Below, one piece after another: positions 32,691-45,606 of a DNA stretch of 64,000 bases (within the stretch, counting starts at the first letter, position 1; the number at the start of each line of letters is the position of its first letter). The DNA is from Mesotaenium endlicherianum (taxonomy: Eukaryota; Streptophyta; Zygnematophyceae; Zygnematales; Mesotaeniaceae), in NCBI GenBank assembly GCA_009602735.1, contig WELA01006442.1, positions 60,594 through 124,593 on the forward strand. The letters run 5' to 3'. The notes beneath the pieces were generated by a model that was given only the letters and a program-made list of their open reading frames with translations, was not told where the DNA came from and searched no databases. Position numbers and translations under genes: made by a program.

Positions 32691-33005
32691 GGCACCACCA
32701 GGAAACACGATACCCGGGGGACGTCCAGGTGACGAGAACTCCGCAGGAGGTCGACAGAGCTGGCGGTATGATGCGGCTCGTGTTCGTCTGTTTTGACTTT
32801 TGAAGCAATCTGGACACTGCTAGCTCTTACACCGTTGTGTGCAACTGCTGCAAGGGTTATTTATTGTTCAACGCAAAGATGGTGTCCCGTTTCCACGAGC
32901 TCCCGTGTTGTTTCGTCTTTGCTAGCAAGAGGCGTCCAGTATGTTGTGGATAAGGTTAGGTTTGGGACATTCTAGTTTGCAGCCTAGTGCAACGTAATTG
33001 TAGAC

Positions 33006-34827
33006 ATGAGCAGGCGGGATCTTTTGCGGTTAATGCCATTTCAATTGGAGCGCTTGGATTCTGCTCATACCTTCTGGTAAATAACCTCCTTAGATTGCTA
33101 GCCTTCTGCAGTCACTGTGCATGATTAGTTCCCCTCCCGTCTATGGACATGAAGCCATCATCTGCAGTCTGTCCCCCTGGTCAGTTGCTCTCTCTGGGCT
33201 TGCTAATAATGGAGTGGCGAAACATTCTTCGATAAGTAAGACTTTAATCTAGAGTCATGCTTGGGTTTTTCGGATGGAGCGGTGTTTGTCCCCACTGGGT
33301 TCAGGTCGTGGTCACAATACCTCAGGGCAATGTATGCGTGCCCGTCTTTGAGTTTGTTGTGGTGTCATGTATCCTTTACAGTTTTGGAATCATTGAGGCC
33401 AACTTCTAAGTTTGTTGCTGGATGGCGAAGACATGTTTATCACGCTTGTGGTGGTGTGTCTGATAGTTCAACTATGTGATTTGTTTTGACGCCCTAGGGT
33501 TTTGGCTGGCCTTTATATATAGGTGTTGGAAAGGGGTCCGGTCTTTGCTGTGTGCAATCAGAATTGGAACAATTTAGTATTGTAAAATCTTGGTGAAATG
33601 AATAGGGTATATGTTGAGTTTGATTTCGGTTGTAGGTGATGGCTTAAAAAGCTTGGATTCTTTGAGACACCATTGATTGAAATCAATGAATCATGAGGAA
33701 GTTTCTGTGCTGTATTCATTGTTCTTCTGCTTGCAGGCCTGTGACAATACCCTGGAAGCCTGAAGAATCGGAGATGAAAACTGCCCAGAATGTCAGCGTG
33801 TTTTATCGGATATGTGCCGTTGACACCCGTAATGCCACAAGATATGGTTGGTGGCAATTTGGTGGTGGCTTTCTTACAAGGTTTCTCCCTTCGAACTTTC
33901 CGGGTTTGCCTATTCGCAAAGGAGACCCGGTTGCTTGTTGCTATGACACATATTTGGGTCGAAACATAGTTTTGTAAATACGTTATTGAGGTTTTATACT
34001 TGTAAGCATGTGTGGCAAGACGAGAGTTACTCACCGTGACAAAAGGTGATGTGTTGACAGGCCTCCGACGGGAACGAAGGTTTACGAGCTCATTAACTTC
34101 ATTAAGCAGGAACATTGTGCCACCTTGGGCCTTTACGTGTGCCACGAGTCTATCCCGTTTTACGTGAGTACCTTGTCCAGTAATAGACGTTTTCACTGCT
34201 GTCAGTTCGTATAATGGCTTCCATTATTTAGTACGTACTTGTGGCACTCGTGTGTTGACCGCGGGTGCTTCTTGTTGCCGGCAGGTGTGCAATCCCGAGG
34301 GGGAGTTGGTGGCCGAGGATGACCATGTGGAGGACCACGCTACAATGGTCCCTGTTGCTCCCGAGAACCAGTTGCAAGAAGAAGTGTATTTTCACATTGT
34401 GGTGCCTTATTTGGTGTGCCAAACTACCCTTGGGATCGACTACGACTTCCTGCGTCTGCTTGGCTTTCACTCTATTTCAGATATTCGTTTAAACTTCAAT
34501 ATTGGTAAGGGACTTGCCTCGTTTTTCTCGTTCAATTCGACCAAGTGATGTTATGATGGCAAATTTCGTGCGTCTTAGTTGCTGTGTATGTCTAGCTTTG
34601 AGAGTACCTCTTGATAAGAGAATCTTGGGTGTGACTCTTCAGATACAACCTTTAAGGAGCCAAAATGGCTTGTTCACGAGGATGAGCGACTCGTGGACAA
34701 GAAGGCCAGGGATGTCCCTTACAATCTGTTGGAGGTATCAGGTCCGCGGGCGGCCTATACTAGCTGGCGGAAGCGGCTGCCGTGTACTCTTGAAAGGAGG
34801 ATGCGTCGGGCAGGTTCTGTGTCCTGA
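33006..34827 (+). CDS. Five-exon gene, 240-residue protein of unknown function
   Basis: Exons at 33006-33076, 33737-33880, 34061-34163, 34285-34504 and 34643-34827 join without any stop, and every junction has GT...AG with matching phase (2, 2, 0, 1), which chance would rarely give. Donors include TG/GTAAAT, TAC/GTGAGT and TTG/GTAAGG; acceptors include TTGCAG, TTGACAG and CGGCAG. The protein begins MSRRDLLRLM and contains WKPEESEM, RYGWWQFGGGF, KVYELINFIKQEHC, EEVYFHIVVPYLVC and WLVHEDERL. I do not recognise a family and see no signal peptide or membrane span. The last 30 residues are Arg-rich, and the true 3' end may differ: a strong donor (TAT/GTAAGG, 34831) and a candidate exon downstream suggest an alternative form. 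Confidence 0.72.
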
Positions 34828-34977
34828 TATGTAAGGCTCAAATTTGCCTTCTGCCCCACATGTCTTGCAACATTGGCTGCTGGAATGTCTCTGTGTAGTG
34901 GGTTAATCACCTTACGTGGGGGTTTTGTCCCCTTCTTGTGCTGACCCTTTTGAGTTGATATTTGTTTGTTCTTGCAG

Positions 34978-35069
34978 TTTCCTCATCTTGACGCGCTATA
35001 GAAAAAGGCGAAAGGTTGGAGCCATCTTCAGTTCTGGAGTTAGGAAGAACTGGCCAGTAGTGGCGCAGG
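34978..35069 (+). CDS. Candidate extra exon of the gene above
   Basis: Follows a pyrimidine-rich tract and TTGCAG and ends at CAG/GTCAAA. In phase 2 it reads FLILTRYRKRRKVG, then SSGVRKNWPVVAQ, with a nuclear-localisation-like basic cluster. Joining it to the preceding exon needs the other frame of 34736-34830, so either there is a missed splice event, a frameshift, or the exon is spurious. Confidence 0.3.
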
Positions 35070-35490
35070 TCAAATTTTTCACGAGTGTCATCCATTGTCT
35101 TGGATTGTATAGGACTGTTTATGATGGTAGTTGTACATATATCTGTTGCTGTTTCACATCAAGTTGTCATAGATGCTGTAGTTGCAATTTGCCGGAGGGT
35201 GTTGAGCAGGTGGCAATAACTATATGCATTTCTTTAGACTTTTAATGGCACCTTAGGAGGCATTGTTTTGGTAATCTTCTTGATTTCCGTCCTGGCTGAA
35301 TAAATCTAAAAGAACATATCAGGTTCTTCTATAGGCAGCCTTTGGTGGCTCAACTTTTTTGGAGAAAATTTGGTGTTGTAGTTGAAGAAGTTACAAAACT
35401 TTTTTGACCTACTTTTTCTAAAAGGTTGGTTGTAGTTGCTATCACTGTGAGTGATATGGTGGATGTGACCTAGGGCAGAAAATACCAAAG

Positions 35491-36090
35491 GTGAAGATGA
35501 AGCTGCAAGTTCAGTTGTTCATAGCTATTGACTGTACGAAGTGGGCTCCCAATGATACCATCCATTCTATGCCTTTGCTGAAAAATACAAGTCGCTGTTT
35601 AGAATTATGTAGTGATCTATTGTTGCATGTGTTGCTGCAATTGGGATGGTTGATAGCACTGTATTGGCATTACTTGGCTGGCAACCTTCTACTCTGCTTT
35701 CGTGTGCATGCACAGGGTCAATCTGTATTTGGTCACACATGGTTATGTTGCGTTCATAGATTCATAGTTTTTGACATTGTAATAATGAGAACGTCATCAT
35801 TGTTGCACGTGGGCCACGGCAGTTGCGATACAAGACTTCTAACAATGAGCATCTCGGAGGAGCACCTGCTACATAGAGTTCACACGCGCGTGGACCTTCG
35901 CTTTGTGTGCACTCATCGTGCAATTCTTACCTTTTTCTATTGCTCTGTTATCTTGCACAATGGATGTAGTACAAGAATAAGGGTGCGAGATTACATAGTT
36001 AGGTGGCTAAGGCAAGAGGGACTAAGAAGAGCTCAGATAGTTGCATGTCAACCAAAGACAACAAAGCTAAGCCTAAAGCCGATACATTGA
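35491..36090 (+). CDS. Hypothetical ORF, 199 codons
   Basis: Long for its AT-rich context. It starts MKMKLQVQLF, with a hydrophobic stretch (LLLHVLLQLGWLIALYWHYL) that could span a membrane, and a basic C-terminus. There is no homologue in the window, no recognised domain and no splice sites that would support it. May be chance. Confidence 0.2.
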   Translation: MKMKLQVQLFIAIDCTKWAPNDTIHSMPLLKNTSRCLELCSDLLLHVLLQLGWLIALYWHYLAGNLLLCFRVHAQGQSVFGHTWLCCVHRFIVFDIVIMRTSSLLHVGHGSCDTRLLTMSISEEHLLHRVHTRVDLRFVCTHRAILTFFYCSVILHNGCSTRIRVRDYIVRWLRQEGLRRAQIVACQPKTTKLSLKPIH

Positions 36091-36148
36091 TTAGCAGGTT
36101 ATGGCTCTACTTTTCACATAACATGGAAACAACCAGATTCAATCGCGG

Positions 36149-36832
36149 GCAAAGGTGCTAATTGCCTTGGTGGACACGTAATAAGCCACGAAGAACCAAA
36201 CTAGTTGCCATTACACAAGAGTGCAGCGGCATATCTCTAAGAGAGCTTTTTAGAATTCACGAATCTTTATGATAGCAAGAAAGTAGTCACAAATGAAACA
36301 GAATGAGAAGCCTTGTCATTACGTCCTCGTACAAAATTACACTAGTGAATTTTGATAACTTACGAAGAGGTTTTGCCTATTTTATTTATTAATGACAACC
36401 TCTTGCCTCTGTGAGGCAGGTCGCGTAGCAACAAAAGTATTGGTCAATCCATGCCCTTTTGAATCTGCCACATGAGTCTAATTTGACTTGTTGGGCTGAT
36501 TTCATGTCCACATACATCACATTGAATATAATATATAGCATAGCTTAAGCGCGCTAGGCTGAACTGACACTTCTAGGTTATCCAACCTGGTCGGCGCCCC
36601 GCGTCAGTCGAACTTACATGAAGGTTCAGATTCAATCCAACGGCCTAGATTGTTCTACGATGTTTGTCAATCCAACGGTCACACTCACCGCAAATTAACC
36701 ACAGTCACCAAACGGCTTAAAAAGCCCATTAAAACTTTGAAGTTTCTCAACTTTCTCATTACTTATCCAAATTTCACAAGCTTTATATCAAAACGAGCAA
36801 ACATTTGCACTTTCTTATGCTTTGACCTCACA
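36149..36832 (-). repeat. 3' LTR of chromovirus family E
   Basis: Diverged copy of the LTRs at 39645-40389 and 42139-42882 with an internal deletion near 36790. On the minus strand it begins TGTGAGGTCAAAGC, directly after the purine-rich GAGGACGGGGATGA (36833-36846). Confidence 0.8.
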
Positions 36833-37500
36833 TCATCCCCGTCCTCAAGACGCGACATTCTCCACGCATACTGCAGATAACGCCCCAACTTTCTTACACT
36901 AAGTCAAATTGGCCACCAACTCCCAAGTAATGTCTTCCGCATGGTAGCCTTTCTACTTAAACAGGTACTCTTCAATGAATCATTGGCCCTCTTGACTTGT
37001 CAATTAGTGACATTTGCGTCCACCTTATACTCCCATACATCAGCAATCTTGATTGGTGGTGGCAGTACAAATAATCATCTTGGATGTTCTTCATTCAGGT
37101 AAACGTATGGCCTCAAGTACTTGACATGGAAGATAACATGTAAACTCCAGTCTGAGAGAAGCTCCAACTTGTAGAACACTGAATTCACCTCTTTTTTTTT
37201 GAATTTGGTGTCTTGTTTCTTTGACATGCTTCGCAACTTATATTTTACTCCTCAATGTCCTTGTTCATATTTCTCAAAAAATACTCCCGCTTCAGCACAC
37301 TTGCCGTCTTTTTTCTCCCAAAGTGTCAAACATGTAAGCCATCATGATGCTCCGTAAGTACTAAGTCTCCTTGCTTCTTGTTTCAGGTACTATCCCTCTC
37401 TTGGAATTACCATAATACCATATGCGTCTTTTTCTGCATACTCGAGTTGGACTCAGCTGCTCCCCCCATCCGCAAACTTTGGTTCTTCGTAACTCTTTTT
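36833..37500 (-). pseudogene. pol remnant of chromovirus family E (zinc domain and chromodomain, core deleted)
   Basis: On the minus strand, 37440-37200 reads the integrase zinc domain (TEHHDGLHV, HFGRKKTASVLKREYF, CEACQRNKTPN). It passes at once, near 37190, to the post-core segment FYKLELLSDWSLHVIFHVKY and LRPYVYLNEEH, then LPPPIKIADVWEYKVDA and a chromodomain end EYLF, KGYHAEDITWELVAN (one frameshift, one TAG at the Trp). The catalytic core of about 150 residues is missing. A different chromovirus lineage from family A. Confidence 0.8.
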
Positions 37501-39644
37501 AAGGACATTTGATTAAGTACACAAGATAACAAGGTCAGCCATTAGATCCAAGTTTGCCTGCATGGCAGCCACAAATAGAAAATTGCACAGGCTTCGCTAG
37601 AACAGCATCGTAAGTTAAGGGGAGGAATCGAGACGAAGCAACTTCAGATTTAGAATATGATTAAAATTCAAAGATCCATGAGAGATTTGAACAGGGAAAG
37701 TTTTGATGGAAATCTGATAAGAAAACATATGTTACACCTTATAAGAAATTGAAAAAAATATTATAATGATGGATGAAAATTTAACTAACTAATTTTCAGT
37801 TCATATATACGTGCTTCACATAAAGTACAAATGAGTGATTTTGTAACAGCTGTGATGCTAATTGCACTAACATGAAGATCTTCCAAGCACATCAACTTAA
37901 GTACACAGGACAACAAAATCATGTGCTATTTTGCCGTGGTTGCCACCTGTTTGCATTCGAATTCTTACTTCATCAAAGTTCTACCAGAAAATGAAAAGGG
38001 CATTTCTCAATGCACAATGCAAAAGATCATACACAATGACATCCATCAATTCATCATCCACCATTTTACACAGCTGTTAACTAAAGTTTAAGTTGGCTGA
38101 GCAAATTGCAAACAGAAGAGTACTCAATAGCGATATGTATTGACCTTAATTTGTTACCTCTAGTTGATGATATTACAATGAGAAATGCTTTCTCTGTGCA
38201 ATTTACCAACTGCCTCTATGTATAATATGCTTTGTCTATTTAAATGTTTCGCATGATTTGTCAAATTGTGACGTTAACGAGTGCTATCATTCACGATATC
38301 AAGTTCATCCACTACTGATCCATAATTGCATCTTGTCGACGTGCATAGTATCCACGGCGTATGACAAAAAATTTAGGTTTTGAATTGAATTTGTTGCAGT
38401 AGTCAATGGCCATATACATCAGATGGGGGAGATTGCTGAAGTCCAAAAATTTAAGATTTGCGTGTAGTACCTCCCAGCTTGCAAAGCATGAAAGTAGACC
38501 GTCAAAGAAGAGCCACAACATCTGGATAGTGGTTGTCTTGGAGAGGAAGTAAGGAAGTCCAACAAAAGTGTCTCTTCCGTCAACTTCAACATTAAAAGAA
38601 GTTTACATAGGTATCTTGTTGTTTGTGGCAAGCTTTGTCACCAGTTCAGGCAACCTTGATACTTTGAATCAAAAGTGTCCTGAAATGCGAATGTATTTCA
38701 CATTATGACATGCGTGCGGCTGGCTTACGGCGGCGTCAACATCCATAGTGAGGGTGCCACTCATTTGCAAATTGTTGTACTTATCAAGAGTCTTTTAAGA
38801 ATCAATAAATCTTGCAATATTGTAGCTTTTCAACATAAGCGGCCTCCATCGTCGGCACACACGGGGCAAAAGAGGCGAGGATAAGGAAAATGCCATCAAG
38901 CACAAGATTGCCCCATAATGTTATCCGGCATGTTCAAGGTCTTATCCATGAACTAAAGAGATACAAGACTTGCTTAACTCCTACTGCATGTTAAAACCAA
39001 AAATCAAGCAGGGCCAGCTGCAACAACAGACAAAGGAAGGTAAATGAGTATTGTGGCCTTGATGTGATATTTGCATTTTTTGAAGTGTAACTTGTCTTGA
39101 CCTGCTCTCATCTTTTTTTTTATTTTTGATCAATTGAATTAGTTTCTTGATATCTTTTATATATCATTTTTGATAGCATATAATTTCAAAAGAAAAAAAA
39201 TCAAAAATTTAAAAGCCAAAGCGGAAAAATAATGTTGTTTACTATGACCAGTATTTTCTACACAACAAGTTGCTTTGATAAAAAGTGCTACTTATTGCCA
39301 ATTTTGCATGATATGTTTTTGTAATGCTAATAATTTATTGATTTAGCATCAACTTCCCACACAAAAAACGAAGTGTTGACAACAAATATTGCAACAAGAT
39401 AGTCCACTTTATTGCAATGACGTGTACACAAATTTGGGAGGTAGAATCTCTACTCTTTCATTCATAATCGATGGCAACAACAGACTTTCAAAAACGTCCA
39501 TTTTGCTTGGTCATGACAACGTGTTGGCAATTTCTACATACAATAAGATACTCGTCTCAAAACGTCAAATTGCCAATCCTCGTTCGATGAGCAAACGTCC
39601 AAATCTCAAACTTTACCAACAAAATCTACGTCGAATAAGAGTGT
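37501..39644. other. No recognised gene
   Basis: AT-rich DNA. Minus ORFs at 38312-38631 and a plus ORF at 39389-39700 have no recognised motif. A short sequence near 38305-38340 (CTGATCCATAATTGCATCTTG) recurs near 43015, so part of this may belong to an unrecognised repeat. Confidence 0.35.
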
Positions 39645-40389
39645 TGAAAGGGGCGGAGTGCCCTAGTGGAAGCGTAGTGACTCACGAGGAACAAAGCTAG
39701 TTGCAACCATACTCCAGAGTGCAGCGGCATATTGCTAAGAAAGCTTAGGAAAATTACTTGACATTTTGAGTGGCAAGAAACTGCTCACAAATGATGTAGG
39801 ATGAAAGGCCTTGTCATTACAAACCCGTAAAAATTTACAGAAGTGAAAACTGATAAGAAACAAAGAAGTTATGCCTATTTATAATTTTCTGCCTAAGTGC
39901 TCCCCTCTAGGAGGAAGCTACGGATTTTCCTAAGTGTTCGTCAAATCGTCCCTTCCAGAATATTCATGAGAAAGCCAGATCAGTCTAATCTGACGTGTCG
40001 GGTTGATTTGACGTCCACATACATGCATCGACATTACTAGAATATTCTATCTTAGACGCGCTAGGCTAAACCGAAACTTCTAGGTAAATCGACCTAGTCG
40101 GCACTCCGCGTTAGCCGAACTTACGTGAAGGTTCGAGTTCATTCTAACGGGCCAGATCGCTCGACGCTGTCGGTCAATCCGACGGTCGCGCTCACCGCGA
40201 ATTAAGGACAGTCGTCAACCGACCTCAAAACTAATTAAACTTCAGAAATCCGTAACTCTCTCAATACTTGACTAAATTCAATGAACTTTACATCAAAATG
40301 ACCACAAAAATTCACTCTACACTACTATACAATCCAAACATACTTTCATGAAACTCAAAAATGCACTTTATAAACCTATGACCTTACAA
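39645..40389 (+). repeat. Solo LTR, family E
   Basis: 745 bp from TGAAAGGGGCGG to ACCTTACA, flanked on both sides by AGTGT (39640-39644 and 40390-40394), a perfect 5-bp duplication. The coding orientation of the family is the minus strand. Confidence 0.88.
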
Positions 40390-42138
40390 GTGTGGACTTT
40401 TCCTGGCAGTAGTTGCCAGTCTAGACTATTGTACACTTCCGGCACTACCTCTATAGCACTCGCTTTTGCCTCCTCATTGACCATCAATCACTTAAGTGGC
40501 TCATGACGTCGGAGCGCCTGGCGTGCACCACCGCCCAGGGACGACTAACCTGGACGGCAACGGCCTCAGCCGTAACCCTCTACCTTCCTCGATGGACCTC
40601 TGAGTGGCGCGCCACAACGAGGACGAGCCGGTAGTCTGGCACGCAGCTGCGTTCTTGGCCTTAATGCCTTCACCATTGACGGCAATGTACAACCTCACCA
40701 ACCTTGACGTGCTGACCGTCAACACTCGACACTGTTTTAATATGCGCTACACGGATCGCAGAAAGTGCAGCAAGTGCAGATAATACAGAACAACACCAGT
40801 GCAAATGATACAAAATAACATCATGAACAATATAATTGAGCGACAGGCCTGTGACAGGCCTGCAGCAGCAGGCCTGGCTCTGTCGCGGCAGGCTTGCGAC
40901 AGGCCAATAATAGGTGGCCTCTTCTGTCCCGTGCGCGCGGCAGGTTGGCGAAAGCAGCAGACTTGCTGTTGCCACGCATGCGCGGTAGGCTTGCGTAAGG
41001 TCCACGATATTTGCGCCAATGCGCTAACTGCACCAGCAGCCTCTGGTAGCCATTGATAATATCAGCAACACTTGATATTATTCTAATTGAAACAAGCCTG
41101 CAGCAGCTGCCCGCCTTTGTCGCGCACGACAACCGTCATTAATTGAAAACAATAACAGTCATTGTCCGACACAATGGAAGTCAAATAAATAAACTAAATG
41201 ATTAAATACTAGACTTATATAAATTAAATCAATCAATGATTTAAATTTTTATTTTTTTTATAATCAATCAAGATCACGTTTAATGATTAATAAAATTTTA
41301 CATTTGTGATATGATTGAATTTTTTTTTACGATTGTTTTCCATTACGATTTTGTTCGCTTTGCCAAACGGCCGAAATTAGCTGGCGCACATGTGTGTTGA
41401 TTAATCCAAAAAAATGCAATCATCTACTAATGAAATGTCTAATATATTTTGGGTGATTAGGAAAACATCATAAATACGCCTAAATAACTCGGATCGTGAG
41501 TACGTTGAATGAGTGGCTCGCGGTTAGCGAGAGCAGGCACGATCTTGATTGCATCAGGCTGGACACAAAGCAGGTGACTGTCACGCTAATGATAGCAATG
41601 GCAGCGATGTTGAACACAATCATGTGCACTTCGCAACGTGGCAATGACAGGGTGCACTCGCAGCCCTCGATTGACAAGATACATCTGCTTGTAGGCGCAC
41701 CAAACGACCTCGTTCCACTTCTGGCACACACTCCCGTAGATGTGAAATCCCTGCCATGTCCAATGGCAAATTTCAAAACGGACTCCATAATGTTTTTTGG
41801 AAGGTTTGCAAATCTTGTATCTTGACGTATGCTGTCACAAGCTACACCCCCTACTTTTATCCTGCAATATATGTTATCTGTCCCTTCATTTTTTCTTACT
41901 TCTTTGGAGCCTTGAGACGTGGCTCTTTTGAATCATATAAAATGTTGCAGTAGACTGCTAGACCTGGGAGTAGTATTTTATTTCTAGATTTTTCAAAAAG
42001 TGCAATGAGAATTGAAGGGAGAAAGAACAAGAGGTTGAAGGTAAGCAAAGAGAAGATGTTGACTCCTAAATTTTCAAGCCAATTCGCAATTAGTTTTACC
42101 GAGATTTATTGGACCGATTTGGATGTCATTGCCATTGA
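40390..42138. other. Segment between two inverted family E LTRs, no recognised gene
   Basis: Contains a GC-rich patch at 40836-41000 with repeated CAGGCCTG and GCAGGCTTGCG words, poly(T)/AT-rich DNA at 41170-41350, and repeat F copy 2. No protein family recognised in the short ORFs. Confidence 0.4.
41345..41480 (-). repeat. Dispersed repeat F, copy 2
   Basis: Reverse-complement partner of 31583-31760. Includes TTTGCCAAACGGCCGAAATT, which also resembles a word inside repeat D. Confidence 0.4.
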
Positions 42139-42882
42139 TGTAAGGTCATAGGTTTATAAAGTGCATTTTTGAGTTCCATGAAAGTATAATCGGATTGCAT
42201 AGTAGTGAAGAGCTTATTTTTGTGGTCATTTTGATATAAAATTCATTGATTTTGGTCAAGTATTGAGAGAGTTATGGATTTCCAAAGTTTAATTAGTTTT
42301 GAGGTCAGTTGACGACTGTGTTTAGTTTGCGGTGAACGCGACCGTCGAATTGACCAACGGCGTCGAGCGATCTGGCCCGTTAGAGTGAACTCGAACCTTC
42401 ACGTAAGTTCGGCTGACGCGGAGTGCCGACTAGGTCGATTTACCTAGAAGTTTCGGTTTAGCCTAGCGCGCCTAAGATAGAATATGCTAGTAATGTCGAT
42501 GCATGTATGTGGACGTCAATTCGCCCCGACACGTCAGATGAGACTGATCCGGCCTACTCACAAATACTCTGGAAGCGACGATTTGACGAACACTTCGGAG
42601 ATTCCGTAGCTTCCTCCTTGAGAGGAGCACTTAGGCAGAAAACCATAAGTAAGCATAACTTCTTCATTTCTTATCAGTTTTCACTTCTGTATATTTCTAC
42701 GAGTTTGTAATGACAAGGCCTTTCATCCTATTTTATTTCTGAGCACTTTCTGGCTACTCAAAATGTTGAGTGATTTTCCTAAGCTTTCTTAGTGATATGC
42801 CGTTGCACTTTTTAGTATGATTGCAATTTGTTCCTTTCCTCGTGAGTCACTACGCTTGCACTAGGGCACTCTGCCCCTTTCA
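42139..42882 (-). repeat. Solo LTR, family E, opposite orientation
   Basis: 744 bp from TGTAAGGTCATAGG to GCCCCTTTCA, the inverse of 39645-40389 with few differences. The flanks ATTGA and TCTGA do not form a clean duplication. Confidence 0.86.
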
Positions 42883-45606
42883 TCTGACTTTGTAATACAC
42901 ATAAAACACTAGTGAGAAAGTTTACATTTTGTATACCAAAGTGCAACTTTCAATCTATATTCCTTGATTCTCCAAAATTTACATCACATCCTGTTGGAAC
43001 AAGTTCAACCACCGCTGATCCATAAGTGCATCTTGCAAAAAAAACTTACTAGTTGTGGTACTTGACAAAAATCAATGACATAAAACATGATGGCTATGAT
43101 GGCTATCCGAATGATGGCTATGACCAATGGCTACGAATAAGTACTAGAGATGCTTCAAATTAAGAAGTAGAGAGGAAAAATGAGGTTGACTACAAGGACT
43201 TAAAATACATACTGCTTAATTCAAAATGTTTTGTTTCCTCAATTTTATCTTATTTTTGGTTGTTGCTCACTCTGTCACCCGCGCCTGAGCCAATGTTCTA
43301 TAAAGTTAAATATAATATGGTACCAATCGCTTGGCATTTGCAAGGAAGGATTAAATTTTAACAACGTCAACCTTCGATCGTTGCAAACAAAACTAACCTT
43401 GTAAAAAATGGATTGAATCGAACCACATACTCACATTGATTACTTCGAGCATACATGTCCACCATACATGTCCTAATATATATATTCCATGCACTTCAAA
43501 CTCTTAGTAACCCTTCTACTCTTCACACATAGATTTTAAGAAAGTTTTTGGAAACGCGAGCAAGAGCAAGAAATACTGCTATGCATGTAACGAATCATAG
43601 CTCGATCTACACGGAAAATAGGCTACCGCAAGATAGAATGACAATGGAGCCAGCTTAGATGTTTTCAATTGTTGAGGGTCGTATACATCACTCCTACAAA
43701 TGCATGCATGATAATTTTCAGGAAGCTCATCTTAGGTGATAAGCTGTCTTGCAAGCTCAAAGACTCTTGACAAAATTAAATATGTATGGAACGAGCAATT
43801 TTCATCCAAAGACAATCTCAGCACCTCCGTTGTCAGAATGTAAAACACCTATTCAACACTCAGCTCCTCCATTGTCAAAATGTAATAACACTCCATTCAT
43901 CACTAAGCAAGCTTTGTGTCCTGCTAAATTAGCATAAATTACACAATTTTTAAATAACTTCATCCTTCTTTCAGTCCGATAAATTATCATTTATGTTGCT
44001 TAGGACACATCAATTCTGGAGCTCATCCTCTCATTGAAATCTAACGAAGCTTTTTTCCTTCTTTACTATGTTGAGGTAAACCATCAACATGCATAGATGA
44101 TGAGCACACAACCAACTCTTCCGCAATAACCTACTTTCAATGTCTTCTTCTGGGCAATTGGACAATGTGCAGTGCATGTTTGTTATTGAATATGTTTTTT
44201 TTTCTTTTTTTTCTCGTGTTTCATCTTTTGCAATTGAAGCGCACACTTACAATCCATGTATCTAAATCCTCTCGTCACTTTTTCCCGTTTAAGTGCAACT
44301 TCTAAAATATTGGTCAGCTATACTTGTTTTCTAAGAAAAGTAAATAGTATCACGATGATTTATTCATCGTGTTGCTGAACGTAAAAAAAAATGATTGGAT
44401 AATAAAAAAGTCATAAAGATGATTGGTTGAGGTCATCTTTTGGTATTAAAACTTGCTTGATGTACACTGAAAATGTTGAGCACTTATTTTACTTATATTA
44501 ATTGTCCACAAATGTAATCTTGTATTTCACAACAATTAAGGTCATTATAGACATTAATCATAAATAGATTTTAGAATATAAATAAATGTTATATCTAAAT
44601 TGGTCTACATAAAATACTATTGAATAATAAAATTCTAATGTATATGTACGTATTTCAAATTATAACTTTGTTTAAAAATCTGAATGTTATATGTAAAAAA
44701 ATTATTTCCAGTCTGATTATGTTACCTCAAAATCAATAACATGTTATATTTTTAAATGTCACAAACATTTAGTACAATTAATATAAAATTAAATATGTGA
44801 AAAAGATAAAGAATTATAATAAAGTAAATGCATTAAAAGTCAACAATGGATCGCATCTAAATTTAAACATAACAAATGTGAAATTGGTTGGAATCCAATG
44901 TTGATGTTAAACGTATAAAAGAAAAATGGAAGAAGTAACTTTGAGGTGTTAATGACACAACATTGTGTGTACATGAAAGATGTTGTATTATATTTGATGG
45001 TTGATGAAAGGAGCACAAAAAGAAAGAGATAGGCAAAAGTGATAATAGGAGCTAGTTGACAAGAAATAACTCTAGAGAAAAAAGGTTCAAAAATCAATTG
45101 TTTTCAATTACATGAAGTGGCGATTGTTCTATTTTGAAAATGTAAGATGAAAATATTTGTCATGTTTTCATTTGTATAATATATATTAATAGGTGTATTT
45201 AAAGAACGTCAATAAATATCTAGTATGTAACATTCTACGTATGTTATGTAATAGTATTTATAACTCAGCTTACTTATATAAGATAATATCCAAAACAAAA
45301 TAAAACTAAATTAAAAAAAAAATATTAGCAAAAAGTAATCATCAAATACGTAACAATGCTTTACAAAACATAATTAATATGTGATGAATTTCTAAAAATT
45401 GTAACAGAAAATTGTAATTAAATTGGGTCAACTTTGTCAGATGCGAATTAAAGGTACGAACTGTTGTTGACTTCATTTGATTGGTCTTTAATCCATATGT
45501 TGTAAATGGACACTCTTCACTATCTGTACTTATGTCGGTTTGGTGTGCTTGCATGCGTGAGATTTAGTGCTTTGAGTAGATTTGTGAAAAGTCAAAGTGA
45601 GTAGAC
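42883..45606. other. AT-rich DNA, no recognised gene
   Basis: Contains GATGGCTAT word repeats near 43090-43130 and a diverged tandem pair of about 43 bp at 43816-43905. 44500-45350 is very AT-rich. No gene or RNA was recognised. Confidence 0.4.

Noticed and set aside
35491-36090. Confident protein-coding gene
   Set aside because: A long ORF with a hydrophobic stretch but no homologue, splice evidence or composition change. Kept only as a low-confidence entry.
39645-42882. A single element bounded by LTRs at 39645 and 42139
   Set aside because: The two LTRs are inverted, and the left one has its own perfect target duplication, so they are independent solo LTRs.
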